From contig JAUXOH010000347.1 in the NCBI GenBank assembly GCA_030682505.1, positions 1 to 11,681 on the forward strand: DNA of 11,681 nucleotides, given 5' to 3'. The notes beneath the pieces are model-generated. The model worked only from the letters and a program-made list of their open reading frames with translations. It ran no database searches and was not told where the DNA came from. Within the stretch, counting starts at the first letter, position 1. Each line of letters starts with the position of its first letter. Made by a program: the position numbers and the translations under genes. The DNA is from Candidatus Didemnitutus sp. (GTDB lineage Bacteria > Verrucomicrobiota > Verrucomicrobiia > Opitutales > Opitutaceae). Below, piece by piece: positions 7,954-11,681 of this stretch.

Positions 7954-8061
7954 GCCGGGAGTTTCCCGCCTAACTCCCTCAAGTCGAGCCGCGGTTTGCC
8001 TTCTCCCGAGGGTCGGAGGAAGTTTGGTTTGTCTTTCAGGTCGAATCCGGTGTTTGGTGAA

Positions 8062-8078
8062 CCCTTCCCTTTTTTCCC
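8062..8078 (+). promoter_or_regulatory. 17-nt pyrimidine tract abutting the start codon in place of a Shine-Dalgarno site
   Basis: Every base from 8062 to 8078 is C or T, and ATG follows at 8079. There is no purine-rich Shine-Dalgarno sequence upstream. Such tracts can be bound by ribosomal protein S1; that role here is inferred. Confidence 0.35.
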
Positions 8079-8564
8079 ATGGCCAAAATAGAAATCAGCC
8101 AAGTCGCCGACATCCTCAAGAAACACAAGATCGACCCCGCGCTTTTGCGCGAGATCGTCGAGGAGTTGAACTTCGTCACGCAGCCGAATGCGGACGACGA
8201 CATCAAGCCCCCGGCCCCGAAGAAGCAGTTCGTCGTGCTCCTCTCGGATCCCTCCGGCAAGCTGCCCAAGCAGGATCTCACGGGCTGGGTCGTGCAGATC
8301 CCGGAGGACGCGAGCCCTTACTCCACCACCGACCGCATCTTCAAGGCCTCCTACGATTTCAACGCCTCCAAACGCGGGCGCATGCTGCCCGTGAAGTCGA
8401 TCGGCGAGTCCCTCGAAAGCGCGAGCGCCAAGTATTTCAAGGAGTCCGAGCTCTGGGTGAAGACCAAGATGCCCGTCGCCGTCGTGGTGACCGACAACGT
8501 CCTTCCCAAGGACGAGCTCAAGATTGAGAAAGTGGACCGTCGTCGCCGCCTGGAAGAGGAATAA
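8079..8564 (+). CDS. Hypothetical protein, 161 residues, function unknown
   Basis: I do not recognise this family. The N-terminus MAKIEISQVADILKKHKIDP looks like a small helical segment, followed by REIVEELNF and an acidic, Pro-rich linker (QPNADDDIKPPAPKK). A compact beta-containing domain follows at about 50-150: FVVLLSDPSGKL, GWVVQIPED, then SYDFNASKRGRMLP and PVAVVVTD. The C-terminus is highly charged, ending RRRRLEEE. There are no Cys, no signal peptide and no membrane segment, so it is probably cytosolic. The start ATG 8079 is well set by the upstream pyrimidine tract and the neighbouring divergent gene. It is transcribed alone, flanked by genes on the opposite strand on both sides. The protein-like composition and strong plus-strand codon pattern support it as real. 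Confidence 0.75.
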   Translation: MAKIEISQVADILKKHKIDPALLREIVEELNFVTQPNADDDIKPPAPKKQFVVLLSDPSGKLPKQDLTGWVVQIPEDASPYSTTDRIFKASYDFNASKRGRMLPVKSIGESLESASAKYFKESELWVKTKMPVAVVVTDNVLPKDELKIEKVDRRRRLEEE

Positions 8565-8609
8565 GCCGCACCGGTGCGCCGGGACGATCGCTGCCGACAG
8601 CGCGGTCGC

Positions 8610-9125
8610 TCAGCGCAGGCCGAAGGCTTCAGGGCGGATTTCGCGGGCTTTCAGCGCTTCGCGGAGGGTGCCGAGATCGAGTTTGTCGCCGGGCTTCACC
8701 CCGCGGTCCTTGAACCAGCCTTGGTTCATCTCGAGCGCAAACTGCATGTCGCGACCGCGCGAGGGCACGGCCTTTTCATCGAGCGGATAGAGCGGGTAAA
8801 TCTCACGCAACACGCCCGTGGCATCGAAATACCCGATGTCGAGCGGCAACGTGGTGTTGCGCATCCAGAAACTCATTTGCTGACTGCGCGGAAAGACGAA
8901 GAGCATCCCCTCGTCGCGCCCCATCGTCTGGCGGAACATCAGGCCGCGTTGCACCTCGTCGGGCAGCACGGCGACCTGCAGCTGCACCGTTTGGGCGCCG
9001 AGCTTGAACGCGAAGCGGTCATCGATGGTTTTGGGAGTGGTGCGCACGGTTTTTTCGCCACAGGCGGTGAGGGTGCCGAGCAGCACGAGACAAAAGCCAA
9101 GGGCAAGGTGGGAGCGGGAGAACAT
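8610..9125 (-). CDS. DUF192 (UPF0127) lipoprotein
   Basis: The 171-residue product begins with a lipoprotein signal peptide ending in the lipobox L19-T20-A21-C22, so Cys22 should be lipidated; the following Gly rather than Asp would suit outer-membrane sorting by the E. coli rule. The rest is a DUF192 domain: GLMFR (61-65), DEGMLFVF (71-78), SFWMRNTTLPLDIGYFD (85-101), and GVLREIYPLYP. DUF192 proteins are small, beta-rich, mostly exported and of unknown biochemical role. The start ATG 9125 has no Shine-Dalgarno site (GCAAAG before it). It faces the 161-residue gene at its 3' end, with 45 nt between and no U-tracted hairpin, and diverges from the M24 peptidase across about 70 nt. Confidence 0.88.
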   Translation of the reverse strand: MFSRSHLALGFCLVLLGTLTACGEKTVRTTPKTIDDRFAFKLGAQTVQLQVAVLPDEVQRGLMFRQTMGRDEGMLFVFPRSQQMSFWMRNTTLPLDIGYFDATGVLREIYPLYPLDEKAVPSRGRDMQFALEMNQGWFKDRGVKPGDKLDLGTLREALKAREIRPEAFGLR

Positions 9126-9195
9126 CTTTGCGTTTTAAGGTGAATACTGGCTAGACACCTGCACGGAAAATTCAACTCCTCTGTCACCGGTGCCC

Positions 9196-10323
9196 ATGAA
9201 ACTCCCTCCCCTGCTCTTCGCCGACACCCACGCCAGCACCGACATGCTCTACTTCGGCGGGGTCGAGGTGCACGATCCCTTCGTCGCCTTCGGGGCAAAG
9301 GGGAAGAAGATCACGGTGCAAAGCGCCCTCGAATTCGGCCGGGTCAAGAAAACCGGCGGTTTCGACACGGTGCTGTCGCGCGAGGAATGGCTCGAAAAGG
9401 CGAAGCGCCGCTTTGGCCCGAAGGCGGGCGTGGCCGAGATGATCGTCTGTCTCGCCAAGGCCCATCAGCAGCGCGCCTTCCGGATCGCCGACGATTTTCC
9501 CGCGGCGCTTTACGCCAAGCTCCAAGCGCACGGCCTGAGCCTGGTCTTCGCTGACGGCATGCTTTTCCCCGAACGCGAAATCAAAACCGCGGCCGAGGCC
9601 GAGGCCGTTCGCGCGGGCAACAAACTGGCCGCCGTCGGGTTTTCGGTGACCGAAGCGGTCCTCACTGCAGCCACGATCAAGGGCCGCAGATTGATTTTTG
9701 AAGGCAAGGTGCTCACGTCGGAGCGCCTGCGTTTCCTGATCGAGACCGCGATCAAGGAAAAGGGCGGCGAAGCACGCGACACGATCGTCGCGGGCGGCGA
9801 TCAGGCCTGCGATCCGCACGAGCGCGGCTCCGGCCCGCTCCGTCCGCACGAGTTGATCATCGTCGATATCTTCCCCCGCCACCTCAAGAGCGGCTATCAC
9901 GGCGACATGACACGAACCTACTTGAAGGGCCGGGCCCGCGAGGTGCAGCGCCGCATGGTCGAGACCGTGCGCGTCGCCCAGCTCGTCGCCACACGAGCGA
10001 TTCGGGCCGGCGTCGATGGTCGCAAGGTGCATCAGGCCGTCGTCGATCTCTTCGAAGAGGAAGGCTACCAGACGACCCGCCACGCCAACGGGGCGACGGG
10101 TTTCTTCCACGGCACCGGTCACGGTCTCGGTCTCGCGATCCACGATCCCGGCGCCCGCATCGGACCGGTTTCCTCCCGTCTCAGGCGCGGCGCCGTGCTG
10201 ACGGTCGAGCCCGGCCTGTACTATCCCGGACTCGGCGGCTGCCGCTGGGAAGACGTCGTGCAGGTCACGGCCACGGGCACCGAACCTCTTTCCCGTCATC
10301 CCTACCGTTGGGAGATCCGCTGA
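9196..10323 (+). CDS. M24-family Xaa-Pro aminopeptidase-like metallopeptidase
   Basis: The 375-residue product has an N-terminal creatinase-type domain and a C-terminal pita-bread M24 peptidase domain. All five dinuclear metal ligands are visible: D224 in IVDIFPR, D237 in GDMTRT, H309 in HGTGHGLG, E338 in VEPGLY and E352 in RWEDVV. The family includes aminopeptidase P, which removes residues ahead of proline, and proline dipeptidase; which activity this has is not decided. The DIFPR variant of the first metal site, in place of the usual DxG, marks a subfamily I associate with Planctomycetes and Verrucomicrobia. ATG 9196 is chosen over an in-frame GTG at 9190, which would add only two residues. 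It is the first gene of a tight plus-strand run; the heptose kinase starts 14 nt after its stop. Confidence 0.85.
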   Translation: MKLPPLLFADTHASTDMLYFGGVEVHDPFVAFGAKGKKITVQSALEFGRVKKTGGFDTVLSREEWLEKAKRRFGPKAGVAEMIVCLAKAHQQRAFRIADDFPAALYAKLQAHGLSLVFADGMLFPEREIKTAAEAEAVRAGNKLAAVGFSVTEAVLTAATIKGRRLIFEGKVLTSERLRFLIETAIKEKGGEARDTIVAGGDQACDPHERGSGPLRPHELIIVDIFPRHLKSGYHGDMTRTYLKGRAREVQRRMVETVRVAQLVATRAIRAGVDGRKVHQAVVDLFEEEGYQTTRHANGATGFFHGTGHGLGLAIHDPGARIGPVSSRLRRGAVLTVEPGLYYPGLGGCRWEDVVQVTATGTEPLSRHPYRWEIR

Positions 10324-10337
10324 ACACTCTCCACCGC

Positions 10338-11306
10338 ATGAAATCCCTCCTCAAGAAAATATCCAAACTGCACATCCTCGTCGTGGGCGACGTGATGCTC
10401 GACCATTACATTTGGGGCGACGCCCAGCGCATCTCGCCGGAGGCCCCGGTGCCGGTGATCGATGTCGAGCGGGATACTTACAGTGCCGGCGGCGCGGCCA
10501 ACGTCGCACTCAACATCACCTCGCTCGGTGCCAAGGCCACCATCGCGGGCTTCTTCGGCCGCGACGATGCCGGCCAGCGGCTGAAGGGGATTCTGACCCA
10601 GAAGGGCATCCAGACCGTCTCCACTCCCGGCAGCGGTTCGACCATCGTGAAGACCCGCGTAATCGTGCGGCGCCAGCAACTCTGCCGCCTCGACCGCGAA
10701 TCCCCGCAGCCCCACTACGCCATCGATCCAAAACTGATCGAGGCCACGTTCGACAAGTTGGTGCGCAAGTGCGACGCCGTGATCTTTTCCGACTACGCCA
10801 AGGGCATGCTCACCGACGAACTGGTGGCCAAGGTCTCGGCCCTCGCCCGCGAACATAAGAAATTCATTGCGATTGATCCCAAGCCGAGCCGCAAGATCCG
10901 GTTCTTCGAGCCCGACATCCTCACGCCCAACCGCAAGGAGGCCTTGCAGCTCGCGGGCATCGAGCAGGAGCCCCACCAACCCTTCCCCGCCGCCGAAATT
11001 TGCGCGCGCATCTACGAGCAATACCGACCGAAGCACCTCGTCATCACTCTCAGTGAGGACGGCATGTTGCTCTCCCACCAGGGCAAGCCCGGCCGCATCG
11101 TTCCGACGATGGCCCGCGAGGTCTTCGATGTTTCCGGGGCAGGCGACACCTCCATCGCCGCGCTCACGCTCGGTCTGGTCGCGGGCGCCGTGCTGGAAGA
11201 AGCCACGCAGCTGGCCAACCTCGCCGCCGGCGTCGTGGTGGGCAAACTGGGCACGGCCACGGTCACGCCCAAGGAGATCCTCGAACACGTCGCCGAGGAA
11301 AACTGA
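10338..11306 (+). CDS. hldA: D-glycero-beta-D-manno-heptose-7-phosphate kinase, stand-alone (HldA/RfaE1)
   Basis: The enzyme phosphorylates heptose 7-phosphate at C1 with ATP, giving the 1,7-bisphosphate that GmhB then dephosphorylates. The 322-residue product is a pfkB/ribokinase-family protein. It opens with ILVVGDVMLDHYIWGDAQRI (13-32), then SPEAPVPV and SAGGAANVA (49-57). The C-terminal signature DVSGAGDT has the catalytic base D270. In E. coli this domain is fused to an adenylyltransferase in the 477-residue HldE; here it stands alone, as in the split HldA/HldC arrangement. ATG 10338 is preferred over an in-frame TTG at 10308, which would overlap the M24 gene and add ten residues of non-family sequence. 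gmhB follows after 6 nt, so the two are surely cotranscribed. Confidence 0.92.
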   Translation: MKSLLKKISKLHILVVGDVMLDHYIWGDAQRISPEAPVPVIDVERDTYSAGGAANVALNITSLGAKATIAGFFGRDDAGQRLKGILTQKGIQTVSTPGSGSTIVKTRVIVRRQQLCRLDRESPQPHYAIDPKLIEATFDKLVRKCDAVIFSDYAKGMLTDELVAKVSALAREHKKFIAIDPKPSRKIRFFEPDILTPNRKEALQLAGIEQEPHQPFPAAEICARIYEQYRPKHLVITLSEDGMLLSHQGKPGRIVPTMAREVFDVSGAGDTSIAALTLGLVAGAVLEEATQLANLAAGVVVGKLGTATVTPKEILEHVAEEN

Positions 11307-11312
11307 CCACCC

Positions 11313-11681
11313 ATGGCCAAAGCCCTGTTCCTCGACCGCGACGGCACGTTGATCCTCGACAAGGATTACCTCGCCGATCCCTCGGGGGTGGAACTGATCG
11401 CCGGCGTGCCGGACGCCCTCCAGCGCGCGCGGGAGCTCGGCTACCGGCTCTTCCTCTTCACCAACCAGTCGGGCATCGGCCGGGGCTTTCATACGATCGA
11501 GGACACCCACCGGTGCAACGAGCGGATGCTCGAACTGCTCGCCCTGCCGTCGCCGGTTTTCGACGCGATCTGCATCGCGCCGGAGGCACCCGACCAACCG
11601 TCGCTCTATCGCAAGCCTTCCCCGCAGTTCATCTTGGAGATGATCACGCAGCACCAGCTCGATCCGGAACAGTGCTGGATG
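11313..11681 (+). CDS. gmhB: D-glycero-D-manno-heptose-1,7-bisphosphate 7-phosphatase-like HAD enzyme (3' end outside window)
   Basis: The first 123 residues of a HAD-IIIA phosphatase are visible, read open to the window end; E. coli GmhB has about 190. FLDRDGTL holds the nucleophile D8 and the acid/base D10, TNQSGIGRG begins at T50, and RKPSP holds K101. These are the order and spacing of GmhB and the related histidinol-phosphate phosphatase. Placement 6 nt after the heptose kinase favours GmhB, which removes the 7-phosphate from the heptose bisphosphate. The zinc-binding loop of E. coli GmhB (CPHHP and CxCRKP) is mostly absent: one Cys at C87 remains, and the segment before RKP reads QPSLY. 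The fourth conserved motif, with its Asp pair, lies outside the window. Confidence 0.85.
   Translation, partial: MAKALFLDRDGTLILDKDYLADPSGVELIAGVPDALQRARELGYRLFLFTNQSGIGRGFHTIEDTHRCNERMLELLALPSPVFDAICIAPEAPDQPSLYRKPSPQFILEMITQHQLDPEQCWM

Noticed and set aside
8022..8058. Direct repeat GTTTGGT at 8022-8028 and 8052-8058, 30 nt apart
   Set aside because: A 7-mer repeat in a 125-nt gap is plausible by chance, and no promoter elements line up with it.
8589..8602. 5-bp hairpin CGCTG/CAGCG in the convergent gap before the DUF192 gene
   Set aside because: The stem is short and has no T-tract on either strand.
9184..10299. 371-codon open frame on the minus strand
   Set aside because: It is antisense to the M24 peptidase, whose five metal ligands are all in place.
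10302..11654. 450-codon open frame on the minus strand
   Set aside because: It is antisense to hldA and gmhB, both with full catalytic motifs; the translation is Gly/Asp/Val/Arg-rich with no recognisable domain.

Overview
This is a high-GC, gene-dense chromosomal stretch that looks like core metabolism rather than an accessory island. It holds fifteen protein-coding genes: twelve complete genes with recognisable or family-level functions (one only by fold), two complete orphan genes, and lipB, cut by the left edge, while gmhB is cut by the right edge and counted among the recognisable ones. I see no mobile elements, CRISPR arrays, tRNAs or rRNAs. LPS heptose genes and lipoprotein genes show a Gram-negative cell with an outer membrane. 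A short-form AMP nucleosidase, an M24 peptidase with a DIFPR metal motif, the base composition and mostly Shine-Dalgarno-less starts would fit Verrucomicrobiota of the Opitutaceae type. That placement is inference from general resemblance and has not been tested by a search.

Layout. Positions 1-1276: end of lipB, then lipA, the two-step lipoate route. 1408-2799: an exported PhoD-like metallophosphoesterase, closed by a strong intrinsic terminator. 2884-5258: a co-directional run of AMP nucleosidase, an MBL-fold hydrolase and proC, ending in a second terminator that overlaps the proC stop codon. 5314-6315: hldD, the ADP-heptose epimerase. 6334-7110 (minus): a secreted LolA-like protein. 7209-7445: a 78-residue orphan. 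7423-7953 (minus): a Nudix hydrolase. 8079-8564: a 161-residue orphan. 8610-9125 (minus): a DUF192 lipoprotein. 9196-11681: a tight co-directional run of an M24 aminopeptidase, the stand-alone heptose kinase hldA and the start of gmhB.

Functional links. Three of the enzymes that make ADP-L-glycero-D-manno-heptose for LPS inner core lie here: kinase, bisphosphate phosphatase and epimerase. GmhA and the adenylyltransferase are not in the window. lipB and lipA make the lipoyl cofactor. AMP nucleosidase and ProC are housekeeping enzymes of purine turnover and proline synthesis.

I found no convincing undescribed multi-gene system. The better leads are modest: a GmhB that appears to lack its zinc-binding loop, a terminator only 18 nt before the AMP nucleosidase start, a consistent lack of Shine-Dalgarno sequences with pyrimidine-rich leaders, and two orphan proteins. 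No gene-free stretch exceeds about 131 nt.
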